Assembly: GCF_000507145.1 (NCBI RefSeq)
Contig: NZ_AYTO01000007.1
Location: 248,001-312,000, forward strand
Direction of reading: 5' to 3'
DNA from: Bacillus tequilensis KCTC 13622
Lineage (GTDB): Bacteria; Bacillota; Bacilli; Bacillales; Bacillaceae
Length of the DNA stretch: 64,000 bases
In this document: in pieces, positions 47,532 through 57,709 of the stretch
Layout: every line of letters begins with the position of its first letter
Position numbering within the stretch: the first letter of the stretch is position 1
The notes under the pieces: model-generated
The model's database searches: none
What the model was told of the DNA's origin: nothing
Seen by the model: the letters and a program-made list of their open reading frames with translations, nothing else
Translations under genes and position numbers: made by a program

Positions 47532-47563
47532 AAAAAAGCAGTAAGTGTAAATTCCTTACTGCT
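47532..47563 (-). terminator. exoA terminator
   Basis: AGCAGTAAG / CTTACTGCT with a nine-base loop and a U-run on the minus strand, just after exoA and before ccpB. Confidence 0.85.
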
Positions 47564-47569
47564 ATCTCA

Positions 47570-48328
47570 TCATATATTGATCATAAGTTCAACAGGACAA
47601 TGGTCGGACCCCATGACATCCGCTGATATGCTGGCATCCTCAATTCGTTCCTTAAGCCTTTCAGAAACAACAACATAATCAATGCGCCATCCGATATTTC
47701 TGTCCCAGGCACCTGCGCGATACGACCACCAGGAATAAGCGCCTGCAAGATCAGGATAAACGTGGCGGAAGGAGTCAACAAAGCCAGCTTCTAAGAAGCG
47801 AGTGAAGGCCCCCCTTTCTTGATCAGAAAATCCAGCGTTATTCCGATTCGCTTTTGGATTTTTTAAATCGATCTCCTGATGAGCTACATTCAAATCGCCG
47901 CATAAAATGACCGGTTTTTTCTTATCCAATTCAAGAATATAAGCTAATAAAGCCTCTTCCCATTGCATGCGGTATTCGATCCGCTCCAACCCTCTTTTGG
48001 CATTAGGCGTGTAAACGGTCATCACAAACACGTTTTCAAATTCCAGCGTAATCACTCTGCCTTCTTGGTCATGCTCTTCGATTCCAATTCCGTACATGAC
48101 ACGCAGCGGCTCTTGTTTTGAAAAAACAGCCGTCCCGGAATACCCTTTTTTCACTGCATAATTCCAATACACATGATAGCCTTCAGGCCGGAGATTAACC
48201 TGGCCGTCCTGTATCTTTGTTTCCTGAAGACATATGATATCTGCATCCTCTTCTTTCAAATAAGAAAGGAAATCCATCTTTCTCATGACAGCCCGCAGGC
48301 CATTTACATTCCAAGAAATCAGCTTCAT
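47570..48328 (-). CDS. exoA: exodeoxyribonuclease III / AP endonuclease ExoA
   Basis: 252 residues of the Exo III type. Active-site motifs in order: [13 protein letters not shown] (Asn7), IICLQETKI (Glu), [20 protein letters not shown] (Asp-x-Asn), and SDHCPVEL (Asp-His) at the end. It cuts abasic sites for base-excision repair and, with Nfo, repairs spore DNA during germination. Start ATG 48328 has AGGGGG upstream. Confidence 0.96.
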   Translation of the reverse strand: MKLISWNVNGLRAVMRKMDFLSYLKEEDADIICLQETKIQDGQVNLRPEGYHVYWNYAVKKGYSGTAVFSKQEPLRVMYGIGIEEHDQEGRVITLEFENVFVMTVYTPNAKRGLERIEYRMQWEEALLAYILELDKKKPVILCGDLNVAHQEIDLKNPKANRNNAGFSDQERGAFTRFLEAGFVDSFRHVYPDLAGAYSWWSYRAGAWDRNIGWRIDYVVVSERLKERIEDASISADVMGSDHCPVELMINI

Positions 48329-48340
48329 GTTTCATCCCCC

Positions 48341-48379
48341 TATAAAAAAGAGCAAGAACCCGAAGGCCCTTGCTCTTTA
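48341..48379 (-). terminator. terminator of the rpsF-ssbA-rpsR operon
   Basis: AAAGAGCAAGGGCC / GGTTCTTGCTCTTT around TTCG, then a U-run on the minus strand. Confidence 0.88.
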
Positions 48380-48388
48380 CGTATCAGC

Positions 48389-48655
<267 letters not shown>

Positions 48656-48671
48656 TTAGGCGATAATCTCA

Positions 48672-49190
48672 TTAGAATGGAAGATCGTCATCCGAGATGT
48701 CAATCGGTTTGCCGTCGTTGGCAAATGGGTCATCATTAAAGCTGTTCCCTTGATTGCGTTTCTGGTTGTTTTGATTTCCTCCGAATGGATTATCGTTTTG
48801 GCCTCCGCCAAAGTACTGGCCTCCGCCGCTGTTTCCTTCGTTGTATCCACCTGAACCAGAACCGCCGCCGTTTTTCGGCTCAAGAAATTGAACACTTTCA
48901 GCTTGGACCTCGGTCACGAAGACACGCTGTCCTTGCTGGTTTTCATAGTTTCTTGTTTGTAAACGGCCATCTACGCCTGCAAGGCTTCCTTTTTTCAGGA
49001 AGTTTGCAACGTTTTCGGCTTGTCTTCTCCAAGTGACACAATTAATGAAATCGGCCTCGCGTTCTCCAGACTGGTTCGTAAATGTACGATTCACAGCAAG
49101 AGTAAACGTAGCAACAGCCGCACCGTTTGGCGTATAACGAAGCTCTGGGTCTTTTGTCAGTCTTCCGACTAATACAACTCGGTTAAGCAT
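48672..49190 (-). CDS. ssbA: single-stranded DNA-binding protein SsbA
   Basis: 172 residues. OB-fold at 1-108 ([19 protein letters not shown] ... [15 protein letters not shown]), a Gly/Asn/Gln-rich flexible linker, and the acidic tip DISDDDLPF that binds partner proteins (PriA, RecO, DnaG and others). Essential for replication. Lies between the two ribosomal protein genes, as in most Firmicutes. Confidence 0.97.
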   Translation of the reverse strand: MLNRVVLVGRLTKDPELRYTPNGAAVATFTLAVNRTFTNQSGEREADFINCVTWRRQAENVANFLKKGSLAGVDGRLQTRNYENQQGQRVFVTEVQAESVQFLEPKNGGGSGSGGYNEGNSGGGQYFGGGQNDNPFGGNQNNQKRNQGNSFNDDPFANDGKPIDISDDDLPF

Positions 49191-49229
49191 AAGAAAGACC
49201 ACCTTTTACATTATATATTTCAAAATTGC

Positions 49230-49538
<309 letters not shown>

Positions 49539-49540
49539 CT

Positions 49541-49575
49541 AAGCGGCCCATAATGGGCAAGGAGCAATAATTCTA
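49541..49575 (-). ncRNA. S6:S18-binding leader of rpsF
   Basis: Minus-strand leader reads TTGCCCATTATGGGCCGC and then TTAG before the AAAGGAGG ribosome site. GCCCA/TGGGC forms a small hairpin followed by the CCGC element of the S6:S18 regulatory motif, through which the S6:S18 complex lowers its own translation. Assigned from the hairpin plus CCG and its place; not a full covariance match. Confidence 0.55.
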
Positions 49576-49591
49576 TTACTCACAATTTTAT

Positions 49592-49620
49592 ATTATACCA
49601 AAGCTCTTGTCCCTTTACAA
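49592..49620 (-). promoter_or_regulatory. sigma-A promoter of the rpsF operon
   Basis: TTGTAA, 17 bp, TATAAT on the minus strand, with a leader of about 65-70 nt to the rpsF ATG. It sits right after ychF, between the two genes. Confidence 0.75.
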
Positions 49621-49627
49621 CTGCATC

Positions 49628-50728
49628 CTATACATTAAATCGGAAATGAATAACATCTCCGTCTTGAACGACGTACTCTTTTCCTTCGAGACGGACTTTT
49701 CCTGCCTCTTTCGCTCCAGCCATACCGCCACCCGCAAGAAGATCCTCGTAAGCAACCGTTTCAGCACGAATGAAGCCGCGCTCAAAGTCACTATGAATAA
49801 CTCCTGCACACTCAGGGGCTTTCATGCCTTTTTTAAATGTCCAAGCTCTGACTTCCTGTTCTCCGGCTGTGAAGTATGTTGCAAGGCCAAGAAGAGAGTA
49901 AGATGCTTTGATCAGCTGATCAAGACCTGATTCTTGAATGCCCAGCTCTTCAAGGAACATTTGTTTCTCATCGCCTTCAAGCTCAGCAATCTCGGATTCG
50001 ATTTTCGCACAAACAACGATAACCTCCGCATTTTCGCCGGCAGCGTATTCGCGAATCTTCGCTACATATTCATTGCCAGACGGATCTGCCACTTCATCTT
50101 CACTTACGTTTGCCACATACAAAATAGGCTTTGAAGTCAGTAAATGAAGCTGCTTCACAAGCTTTTGCTGCTCTTCAGTGAATTCAACAGAACGAGCAGG
50201 CTTTTCGCTTTCAAACGCTTCTTTCAGTTTGGACAGAATCTCAAACTCAATTACAGCGTCTTTATCTTTTTGCTTCGCAAGTTTGCTGACGCGTGTAATA
50301 CGCTTTTCAACTGTTTCCATATCAGCAAGGATCAGCTCAAGGTTGATCGTTTCAATGTCATCAATCGGATCAACTTTTCCGGAAACGTGTGTAATGTTGT
50401 CATCAGAAAAAGCACGGACAACGTGGCAAATCGCATCAACCTGGCGAATGTGGGAAAGGAATTTGTTACCGAGTCCTTCTCCTTTAGATGCGCCTTTTAC
50501 GATCCCTGCAATATCAGTGAATTCAAAGGCAGTCGGTACAGTCTTCTTCGGTTTGACCAGCTCAGTCAGCTTTTGCAGACGATCATCAGGTACTTCTACA
50601 ATCCCCACGTTCGGATCAATCGTACAGAACGGGTAGTTCGCTGATTCGGCACCGGCCTGTGTTATTGCGTTAAATAGTGTTGATTTCCCGACGTTTGGCA
50701 AACCAACAATTCCAGCTGTTAAAGCCAT
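49628..50728 (-). CDS. ychF: ribosome-associated ATPase YchF (YyaF)
   Basis: 366 residues. Obg-like P-loop GLPNVGKSTLFNAIT (7-21), switch DIAGIVKGASKGEGLGN, a coiled-coil insertion (about 120-200) and a TGS domain at the C-terminus (RAWTFKKGMKAPECAG). YchF prefers ATP, since NxxE replaces NKxD. It binds ribosomes and limits oxidative-stress answers in E. coli. ATG 50728 fits AGAGGAG and family length. A separate unit upstream of rpsF. Confidence 0.95.
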   Translation of the reverse strand: MALTAGIVGLPNVGKSTLFNAITQAGAESANYPFCTIDPNVGIVEVPDDRLQKLTELVKPKKTVPTAFEFTDIAGIVKGASKGEGLGNKFLSHIRQVDAICHVVRAFSDDNITHVSGKVDPIDDIETINLELILADMETVEKRITRVSKLAKQKDKDAVIEFEILSKLKEAFESEKPARSVEFTEEQQKLVKQLHLLTSKPILYVANVSEDEVADPSGNEYVAKIREYAAGENAEVIVVCAKIESEIAELEGDEKQMFLEELGIQESGLDQLIKASYSLLGLATYFTAGEQEVRAWTFKKGMKAPECAGVIHSDFERGFIRAETVAYEDLLAGGGMAGAKEAGKVRLEGKEYVVQDGDVIHFRFNV

Positions 50729-50854
50729 TCTTTCATCTCCTCTATATAAAACCGTCATTGTATAAACGTATTTTGAACCTAGAGCAATTATAAGGAGGTT
50801 CCCTGGAAAAGACAAGCTGACAAAAAAGCATTTTCTGCCTGCCCATCCCTTTGA

Positions 50855-52858
50855 TTATGCTTTTTTCAAGCTTACTAAACAGTCAAAAAGCGTGCTTCCC
50901 ATTCCATTATCGGAATTTGTATCATTTGTCAGTGCATTGACTGAACCTCCAAAAGCCGCCCACATGCCTTCATCTATATTAATCGTCTTCGGATGAGCGT
51001 GCTTCATCACTTTCACCTTGCCCGTCAAGCTCCCGCGGTCATTAAAAACGACAACCTCATCTCCGTCCTGAAGATTCTGCTCCGCCGCTATATCTGGAGA
51101 GATATCTACCTGAACGTGCTGTAACTTTTCAATAAACGGCACATGCTGAGAATGATTAGAACGCTGCGGATGAATGGACAACAGCGTGTAAGGATACTTT
51201 CCAGCTAACGCCTCATTATGGAAAACAGATTCTTCGGGCACGTTTAATTGAAGCAAACCGCTAAATCCTTTTTCCTCAGCTAACGATGAAGTAAACTCAA
51301 ATTTTCCGCTCGGCGTCAAAAACTGATAATCATCCCACGGAACCTGCTTGACCGGAAGAGGAAGGTGGCCTTTTTCTTTCAAACGCTCAAGCGTCACATC
51401 CTCTGCTTCCAATGAAGAAAGCCCCATCTCCAAAAATTCTTCAGTACTATATTCAAACAACTCGCCAAAGCCAAGGCGTTTTGCAAGCTCTGACCAGATC
51501 CAGCTGTCCGACTTTGCTTCACCCTGCGGCTCCACAAGCTTTTTCCCGTACTGAACGTAATGATGATACATACTGGAATAGTAGATATCCTCTTCTTCGA
51601 AGACAGTGGCTGTCGGCAAAACATAGTCACACAGTTTTGCCGTATCCGTCATGATTGAATCAATTGCCACAGACATCGGAACCTTTTCAAAAGCTTGTCT
51701 TACTTTATTTGTATTCGGCACCTGGGTCAGCGGGTTTCCGCACGTCACAATGATCATCTCAATCGCGGGATCGGCAGCCGTTAACACCTCTTCAGCCTGC
51801 GTCATCATTGAAAACGAACGTGATGCTGTTTTTAATTCCGGCAGCGTCAGCTTCGTTTTTGCAAAGCTCTCTCCAATTTGGACGTTGCCGAAATTGGCGC
51901 CGCCGCCTTTTATTCCGACATTTCCGCTTGCCGCAACGAGTGCATCGATCCAGCGAATCGTTTCGCCGCCGTTTTTATAACGCTGCATGCCAAGACCCAT
52001 AAAGGTAGACACCGGGCCATCAGCATACAAACCGGCCAGATACTCCAGCTCCTCCATAGAAGTTTCTGTTTTCACAATAAACTCTTCTAGGGAAACGGTT
52101 TTCAAAAGCGCTTTCACATCATCAAAGCCGACAGAGTGCTTAGAAATAAACGTCTCATTCGTTTTTCCCGTCTCAATCAGAACCTTTAAAATGGCTGCCG
52201 CAAGCCAGCCATCCATTCCAGGCTTTACAGAAATGTAGCGGTCTGCAAGCTTGGCAGTCGGGTTGAAGATCGGATCAATCACCGTTATGGTGGCGCCCTT
52301 TTTCTTCACCTGCTGCAGGTGATGGTACAAGTGCATATTCGTTCTGGATACATTTCTTCCCCACACAACAACATGTTTGCTGTTGTAAATATCAAGCGGG
52401 CCGTGCCCGTACGAACGGCCGAAATCCCAGCTTTGCGCTTCAATTCCGGAGCCCCAGCATATGCTTCCGACAATTTCCGTCACGCCGCCATATCCATTAA
52501 AAAAGCGCTGATCAAGCGCTTTTAACAAACCATTATTCGCATAATCATGGCTGTGCAAAACAGCAGTCGTCTCCGACGTTTTCTTAATCTCCCGAAGTTT
52601 ATCGGCAATTTCATCAAGCGCCTGCTCCCAGGATATCCGAACAAACTCGCCATTTTGTTTTTTCATCGGATAGCGAAGCCGCTCAGGCGAATTTGTCTTT
52701 GTCTCGAGCATTCTGCCGCGGCCGCAGATTTTGCCTTCCGTAATCGGATGGTTTGGATCGCCGTCCACTTTTGTTACCTTTCCGTCTTCAACAGTCACCA
52801 AAAAACCGCAGCTGTCCCAGCAATTCAGCGGACATGCTGACTGATGCACATTGCTCAT
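50855..52858 (-). CDS. yyaE: molybdopterin oxidoreductase YyaE
   Basis: 667 residues of the DMSO-reductase/BisC type. N-terminal [4Fe-4S] motif CPLNCWDSCGFLVTVEDG ... ICGRGR, then molybdopterin-binding regions GSICWGSG, VVWGRNVSRTNMH and the C-terminal beta-barrel HPQRSNHSQHV. No twin-arginine signal is seen, so it stays in the cytosol. In vivo substrate unknown. ATG 52858 gives the known length. YyzM follows on the same strand. Confidence 0.92.
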   Translation of the reverse strand: MSNVHQSACPLNCWDSCGFLVTVEDGKVTKVDGDPNHPITEGKICGRGRMLETKTNSPERLRYPMKKQNGEFVRISWEQALDEIADKLREIKKTSETTAVLHSHDYANNGLLKALDQRFFNGYGGVTEIVGSICWGSGIEAQSWDFGRSYGHGPLDIYNSKHVVVWGRNVSRTNMHLYHHLQQVKKKGATITVIDPIFNPTAKLADRYISVKPGMDGWLAAAILKVLIETGKTNETFISKHSVGFDDVKALLKTVSLEEFIVKTETSMEELEYLAGLYADGPVSTFMGLGMQRYKNGGETIRWIDALVAASGNVGIKGGGANFGNVQIGESFAKTKLTLPELKTASRSFSMMTQAEEVLTAADPAIEMIIVTCGNPLTQVPNTNKVRQAFEKVPMSVAIDSIMTDTAKLCDYVLPTATVFEEEDIYYSSMYHHYVQYGKKLVEPQGEAKSDSWIWSELAKRLGFGELFEYSTEEFLEMGLSSLEAEDVTLERLKEKGHLPLPVKQVPWDDYQFLTPSGKFEFTSSLAEEKGFSGLLQLNVPEESVFHNEALAGKYPYTLLSIHPQRSNHSQHVPFIEKLQHVQVDISPDIAAEQNLQDGDEVVVFNDRGSLTGKVKVMKHAHPKTINIDEGMWAAFGGSVNALTNDTNSDNGMGSTLFDCLVSLKKA

Positions 52859-52908
52859 CGCCGTCTTCTCCTTACCTTCTATATGAAAAAGCATGAGTGC
52901 CAGCCTTT

Positions 52909-53115
52909 TTACGAAGTAGGCTCCTCATGCTTGATTAGTACTTTTTTTAGTTTTCTTTCAAATTCTTTTCTCGGAATCATAACACTGTGAGAGCATCCCT
53001 CACACTTAATTCGAATATCCATTCCCATGCGAATAATTTTCCAGCTGTTCGCTCCGCATGGATGCTGTTTTTTCATTTCCACAACATCATTCAGGCCAAA
53101 GTCTTTATCTGCCAA
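52909..53115 (-). CDS. yyzM: DUF951 protein YyzM
   Basis: 68 residues. Conserved core VEMKKQHPCGANSWKIIRMGMDIRIKCEGC with three Cys that could bind zinc (HPCG and CEGC). DUF951 proteins are found across Firmicutes, often between ychF and parB, as here. Function unknown. AAGAGGTGAAGG precedes the ATG. Confidence 0.88.
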   Translation of the reverse strand: MADKDFGLNDVVEMKKQHPCGANSWKIIRMGMDIRIKCEGCSHSVMIPRKEFERKLKKVLIKHEEPTS

Positions 53116-53208
53116 GACCCTTCACCTCTTTTCATAAACTGCTGTATCTATTGTACAAAAAAACTGATCATAAGAGCAATCAAGATATCCGAAAAGAAAT
53201 ACATCCTT

Positions 53209-54225
53209 TTATTTCCATTTACTCAAAAGTGGATATAACAGCAGACAAACCAACAAATACAAATTCAGCATCCCGTATATTGGATACAAGAACGCGATCA
53301 AATCAGAAAATCCGAAAGAAGTAAAAGGCACCATCAACACTAACAGAATCAACACAATCGTCCATCTCGGCATATGAACAAACGCCATCAGCCGGCTGGA
53401 CAGCCCCAGCAAACCAGCTACCGTTGTCGTGTAAATCGCAAGGCACAGCACTGCCGTCATACATAAAAAAAAGAAATAAGGTGCACCCTCCAAAATGGCA
53501 AACAGTGGTATTTCAAACTGTGAGAGAGAACCAGCCAGCTCCACTAACGTTTCATTATAAACAAAGGAGATCACGCCAAAAATAAGGCCGCTTGCCACAC
53601 TGGCGATTTTCGCTTCTCCGAGTCCTTTCATTTCTTTCCCGACGGAAGATAAAATCGCGACTACTGAAAGAATGTTTAAAGAGGTAAACGTGATGCTCGC
53701 AGGCCAGTTATACTGCCGCGTCAAATCAATCATCCACGTATGATGGTGAGTGCTCTGAAAGGAGATCAGCGCATACAGCAGCCCCGCCACTAACACAGGA
53801 ATTAAAATACCATTCACTGATAATATTCCTTTCACATCCCAAAAAAACAAACACACTGTCACAATGCAAATCAGCGCGATTCCCCACCAGAAAGGAAGCT
53901 TGTACATTTGCAGGGTCACACCGCCTCCGGCAATCATCACCATCGTGGTCGAAAACAAATAAAAAATGATGAGGACATCATAAATTTTCGCCAGCCACGG
54001 CCCCATCAAATGTTCCAGAACCGGCAGAAAATGAGTGGATTGAACCTTAAAACTGATTTTCATCACAATATAAGACGAGAAAATGAACATGATTGTAAAC
54101 AGCACAATAGCAAGTCCGCTTTCCGCCCCAAAAAACTGCCAAATCTCCTGACCGCTCGCATATCCGGCCCCAATCAGGCTCCCTAAAATGAGCAGCATCC
54201 ACTTCATTCCGGCTCTCCACAACAT
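53209..54225 (-). CDS. yyaD: membrane protein YyaD (YkvI-like, amino-acid-transporter fold)
   Basis: 338 residues, ten predicted helices. The opening LILGSLIGAGYASGQEIWQFFG is the broken-helix motif typical of the amino-acid-polyamine (APC/LeuT-like) fold, found also in YkvI. In B. subtilis yyaD has been linked to sporulation. Start uncertain among GTG, two ATGs and TTG in a row after GAGG; the second ATG gives the usual length. Terminates in a shared region with yyzM. Confidence 0.82.
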   Translation of the reverse strand: MLWRAGMKWMLLILGSLIGAGYASGQEIWQFFGAESGLAIVLFTIMFIFSSYIVMKISFKVQSTHFLPVLEHLMGPWLAKIYDVLIIFYLFSTTMVMIAGGGVTLQMYKLPFWWGIALICIVTVCLFFWDVKGILSVNGILIPVLVAGLLYALISFQSTHHHTWMIDLTRQYNWPASITFTSLNILSVVAILSSVGKEMKGLGEAKIASVASGLIFGVISFVYNETLVELAGSLSQFEIPLFAILEGAPYFFFLCMTAVLCLAIYTTTVAGLLGLSSRLMAFVHMPRWTIVLILLVLMVPFTSFGFSDLIAFLYPIYGMLNLYLLVCLLLYPLLSKWK

Positions 54226-54468
54226 CATCACCTCATAGCACAGAGTTCAGCTTGTTCCCGCTATTGTTACTATATAAATAACAGAAAGCAAACATGCCAT
54301 ATTTTCATAGATATTGGCCACAAGGTGAAATTACCATACGAAATACACATAAAAAGACTGCCGATACAGGCAGCCTAAAACGAGATAATAGTTTGTCCGC
54401 AAGTGAAAGAAGTGAATCTCATTCTTCACTTTTTTCTAATAATCCCCATCTATATCTTCAGAACGTCG

Positions 54469-54567
54469 TTAATTACTCTTTCTCAAAGTGTTTAATAAGC
54501 AGGCCATAGCTTGAACAGGATCAAGTTGTTGGGGCACAATGCCGGTAAATCTCTCTAACCATTCATA
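54469..54567 (-). pseudogene. coding-like remnant upstream of yyaD
   Basis: After an in-frame stop the minus strand reads YEWLERFTGIVPQQLDP ... AMACLLNTLRKSN to a stop at 54469. There is no start codon and no ribosome site. The residue use is protein-like, suggesting the last 32 codons of a lost gene. The rest of the 485-bp gap 54226-54710 contains only a stem-loop at 54356-54374 (CTGCC/GGCAG with a U-run on the minus strand). Confidence 0.3.
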
Positions 54568-54710
54568 TCATGCCCTCTGCTTTAAAAAATCCTCCTCGCC
54601 ATACATAAAGCATAAAAAAACGCACTGCTGGATATACTGTAAACAACCTTACATAACTAAACACACAACTTAGCCATTCTGTTACCTACTATAACAAGGA
54701 AGTGAAACCT

Positions 54711-55328
54711 ATGAATCGAAAACGCGGGCTTTTTTCCTCTCAGGAACGAGTAAAGCAATATGTTTCACATACAGATGCAGCTGCAGCAAAACAAATCCAA
54801 ACCATTCTTTCTTCATCCTTACGTAAAGCTGCCGGCAAACCAATTGTCGTGGTTTGTATCGGAACAGACCGTTCAACCGGTGATTCATTAGGCCCGCTCG
54901 TAGGAATGAAACTCAAACAGATGCAGCTCACCAGATTCCACGTCTATGGAACCTTATCTGATCCCGTCCATGCTGTGAACATGAATGAAAAAATAAATGA
55001 GATTCGAAAATTACATAAAAACCCATTTATTATAGCAGTCGATGCCTGCTTAGGACGCGTCAAAAGTGTAGGATCATTTCAAATCGGAGAAGGGCCATTA
55101 AAGCCTGGAGCCGGAGTGCAAAAAGACCTTCCTGAAGTGGGGGATCTTCATATTAACGGAATTGTGAATGTGAGCGGTTTCATGGAATACTTTGTTTTAC
55201 AAAATACAAGACTGCATTTGGTCATGAATATGGCACATGTTCTTGCTGAAGGATTGAGCTTAACAGATCGGACAGAGTGGAGGCAGGAACGCCTTAACCC
55301 GCTGCAAAGACTCACTGGACGAATCTAA
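54711..55328 (+). CDS. yyaC: spore protein YyaC (DUF1256, GPR-like)
   Basis: 205 residues. The fold is that of the hydrogenase-maturation/GPR protease group: VVCIGTDRSTGDSLGPLVG and FIIAVDACLG, with acidic residues in the same places as those ligating metal in relatives. YyaC is made during sporulation; its substrate is unknown. ATG 54711 follows AAGGAAG. The only rightward gene in this part, convergent with parB. Confidence 0.9.
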   Translation: MNRKRGLFSSQERVKQYVSHTDAAAAKQIQTILSSSLRKAAGKPIVVVCIGTDRSTGDSLGPLVGMKLKQMQLTRFHVYGTLSDPVHAVNMNEKINEIRKLHKNPFIIAVDACLGRVKSVGSFQIGEGPLKPGAGVQKDLPEVGDLHINGIVNVSGFMEYFVLQNTRLHLVMNMAHVLAEGLSLTDRTEWRQERLNPLQRLTGRI

Positions 55329-55331
55329 AAC

Positions 55332-55362
55332 AAAAACCATCTTCTCTTGAAAGATGGTTTCT
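55332..55362. terminator. bidirectional terminator yyaC / parB
   Basis: AAACCATCTT / AAGATGGTTT with a seven-base loop and A/T tracts on both sides. Confidence 0.88.
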
Positions 55363-55366
55363 TCAT

Positions 55367-56215
55367 TTACGATTCTCGTTCAGACAAAAGTTCTAAAATC
55401 CGATCGAGATCTTCATTAGAGAAAAATTCTATTTCGATTTTGCCTTTTTTCTTCTGTCTTTTAATATTAACTGTTGTTCCAAAATAATTTTGGAGATAGG
55501 ATTCCCGTTCTTTTAGAACCGCGTCTTTCACAGGTTCTTTTTTCTTTGTTTCACGTGAAACATTCTGATTCAACTGCTGAATGAGCTGCTCAAGCTGACG
55601 GACATTAAGCTGTTCCGCAATGACTTTTTGTACAAGCGGTTCAAGCTTATTTTTGTTTTTTAGGCCAAGAAGCGTACGTCCATGTCCCATAGAAAGCGTG
55701 CCTTCTGCAATAAGCTGCTGAATGCTTTCTGGCAGTGTCAGCAATCTTAAATGATTCGCAATATGCGGTCTGCTTTTGCCAAGGCGTTTCGCAAGCTGTT
55801 CTTGCGTGAGATCTAAGTGTTTCAGCAAGGAATCATAGGCCTGAGCCTCTTCAAGCGGCGATAAATCTTCACGCTGAAGGTTTTCCAATAAAGCAATTTC
55901 TCTCATTAACGCCTCTGATAATTCACGGACAATCGCCGGAACCGTATCTAAACCAGCCAGCTTTGCCGCTCGAAAACGGCGTTCACCCGCAACAATATCA
56001 TAGCCTTTTAAAGATTTTCTGACGATAAGCGGCTGAAGAATGCCATGCTGCAGCACAGATTCTTTGAGTTCAGCTAACGCCTCGTCATCAAAGTGTTTTC
56101 TTGGCTGATAAGGATTAGGGCGTAAATCGACAATTTTTATCTCTTCTACTGTCTCTTCAGACAAATCGACCTGATTAAACAACGCATTAATCCCTTTTCC
56201 AAGGCCTTTAGCCAT
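55367..56215 (-). CDS. parB: chromosome partition CTPase ParB (Spo0J)
   Basis: 282 residues. N-terminal CTPase domain ([21 protein letters not shown]; the GERRFRA motif binds CTP), [24 protein letters not shown] that reads parS, and a C-terminal dimer domain. It clamps on DNA at parS, spreads, recruits SMC and regulates Soj. The gene itself holds a perfect parS (55547-55562). It overlaps parA by 8 bp. Counteracts Soj to permit sporulation. Confidence 0.97.
   Translation of the reverse strand: MAKGLGKGINALFNQVDLSEETVEEIKIVDLRPNPYQPRKHFDDEALAELKESVLQHGILQPLIVRKSLKGYDIVAGERRFRAAKLAGLDTVPAIVRELSEALMREIALLENLQREDLSPLEEAQAYDSLLKHLDLTQEQLAKRLGKSRPHIANHLRLLTLPESIQQLIAEGTLSMGHGRTLLGLKNKNKLEPLVQKVIAEQLNVRQLEQLIQQLNQNVSRETKKKEPVKDAVLKERESYLQNYFGTTVNIKRQKKKGKIEIEFFSNEDLDRILELLSERES
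55547..55562. other. parS site inside parB
   Basis: TGTTTCACGTGAAACA, a perfect palindrome fully matching the parS consensus. Known in B. subtilis spo0J. Coding for the VSRETK part of ParB in the linker before the dimer domain. Confidence 0.95.
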
Positions 56216-56969
56216 TCGCAGCCACTTCCTTTGCTAAATCTAGATATACTTCCGCACCTCTTGACCGCGGATCGTATAAAATGATGGGTTTCCCGTGACT
56301 CGGTGCCTCGCTCAGACGGACATTACGCGGAATAACGGTCTTATATACTTTATCTCTAAAATATTTTTTAACCTCTTCAATGACTTGAATGCCAAGATTC
56401 GTCCGAGCATCAAGCATGGTCAGCAATACACCTTCAATCATTAAATCAGTATTCAAATGCTTTTGCACAAGACGTACTGTATTTAATAATTGGCTGAGCC
56501 CCTCCAAAGCGTAGTATTCGCACTGGACAGGAATTACAACGGAATCTGAGGCAGTCAGCGCATTGATTGTCAGCAGCCCCAGGGACGGCGGACAATCAAT
56601 GATAATATAATCATAATTCTGCTTTACTGCTTCAAGCGCCCTCTTCAGTCTCACTTCTCTTGAAATCGTCGGAACAAGCTCGATCTCAGCTCCAGCAAGC
56701 TGAATCGTCGCAGGAATCACGTCCAAGTTCTCAACAGTCGTTGCTTTAATAATATCTATTACATCTGCATCATCTACTAAAATATCGTACACACACTGCT
56801 CTACATCGGCTTTTTCAATCCCCAATCCGCTTGTCGCATTTCCCTGCGGATCAATATCTACCAGCAGAACCCTTTTCCCTATGTAAGCCAAGCATGCCCC
56901 AAGGTTGACAGACGTCGTTGTTTTGCCGACCCCGCCTTTTTGGTTCGTAATTGCTATGATTTTTCCCAC
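56208..56969 (-). CDS. parA: ParA-type ATPase Soj
   Basis: 253 residues. Deviant Walker [15 protein letters not shown], Walker A' [14 protein letters not shown], Walker [15 protein letters not shown]-bound dimers coat DNA and activate DnaA; monomers inhibit it; Spo0J converts one to the other. The start is GTG 56969 with AGGTG upstream, which gives the known length. First gene of the parAB operon. Confidence 0.96.
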   Translation of the reverse strand: MGKIIAITNQKGGVGKTTTSVNLGACLAYIGKRVLLVDIDPQGNATSGLGIEKADVEQCVYDILVDDADVIDIIKATTVENLDVIPATIQLAGAEIELVPTISREVRLKRALEAVKQNYDYIIIDCPPSLGLLTINALTASDSVVIPVQCEYYALEGLSQLLNTVRLVQKHLNTDLMIEGVLLTMLDARTNLGIQVIEEVKKYFRDKVYKTVIPRNVRLSEAPSHGKPIILYDPRSRGAEVYLDLAKEVAANG

Positions 56970-57215
56970 GATGTCACCTACTTTCACATGAACATGTACT
57001 ATCTTGCTTCTATTCTATCAAAAAAAGATTAAAGCGTTTCATTTTTTTCATTATTTTGTTTCGAATCAGAAAGGAAATAATTGAAAATTAAAGCGCCTCA
57101 TATGCTTTCTCTTATAAATTCTACAATTTTTATGTTTTTTTGACTTAAAAAAGGAATTTCTCAAAGAAAAAAAGAAGAAGTTACAGTGCAGAACGTCAAA
57201 CAGGACGGTGAGAAT

Positions 57216-57656
57216 ATGGTTTATCAAACAAAAAGAGATGTACCTGTTACGCTGATGATTGTGTTTCTCATATTACTGATACAAGCAGATGCCCTTGTTC
57301 CTTTTGTTCTGGGGAATGTGCGGGTTACAGGATGGATGATTTTCACTCTGCTGACCCTATTAAATGCGCTCATCATTTGGAGCTTTATTGATCTGAAATA
57401 TGTATTGAAGGAGCACCACCTGATCATTAAAGCCGGACTGATCAAACATCAAATTCCTTACGAAAAAATTGATAAAGTGGTTCAAAAAAAGAAGCTGTGG
57501 TCAGGTTTTCGTTTGATCGGCTCTCGTCATGCCATCACGATATATTATCAAGGGGGTTTGGGACATGCAGTCATTTCACCGCAAAATACTGAAGAATTTA
57601 TCCACAAGCTCAAAGAAAGGAATTCTAATATAATAATGTTCACTAAAAGTAATTAA
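57216..57656 (+). CDS. yyaB: membrane PH-domain protein YyaB
   Basis: 146 residues. Two membrane helices (about 12-28, 35-55) followed by a bacterial PH domain (DUF304/bPH2): HHLIIKAGLIKHQIPYEKID, then ITIYYQGG. ATG 57216 follows GGTGAG. Rightward and divergent from parA; the 246-bp gap holds the parA promoter region but I see no sharp consensus. Function unknown. Confidence 0.82.
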   Translation: MVYQTKRDVPVTLMIVFLILLIQADALVPFVLGNVRVTGWMIFTLLTLLNALIIWSFIDLKYVLKEHHLIIKAGLIKHQIPYEKIDKVVQKKKLWSGFRLIGSRHAITIYYQGGLGHAVISPQNTEEFIHKLKERNSNIIMFTKSN

Positions 57657-57675
57657 TTTCCTTTTACATCGAATG

Positions 57676-57709
57676 TAAAAAGCTCTCCTGCTTTTGAGGA
57701 GAGCTTTTA
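57676..57709. terminator. bidirectional terminator yyaB / noc
   Basis: AAAAGCTCTCCT / AGGAGAGCTTTT, 12-bp stem, loop GCTTTTG, between the convergent genes. Confidence 0.9.

Noticed and set aside
54356..54374. Terminator at CTGCC...GGCAG in the yyaD-yyaC gap as evidence for a hidden gene
   Set aside because: No frame with start and ribosome site ends here on either strand; kept only as a stem-loop remark.
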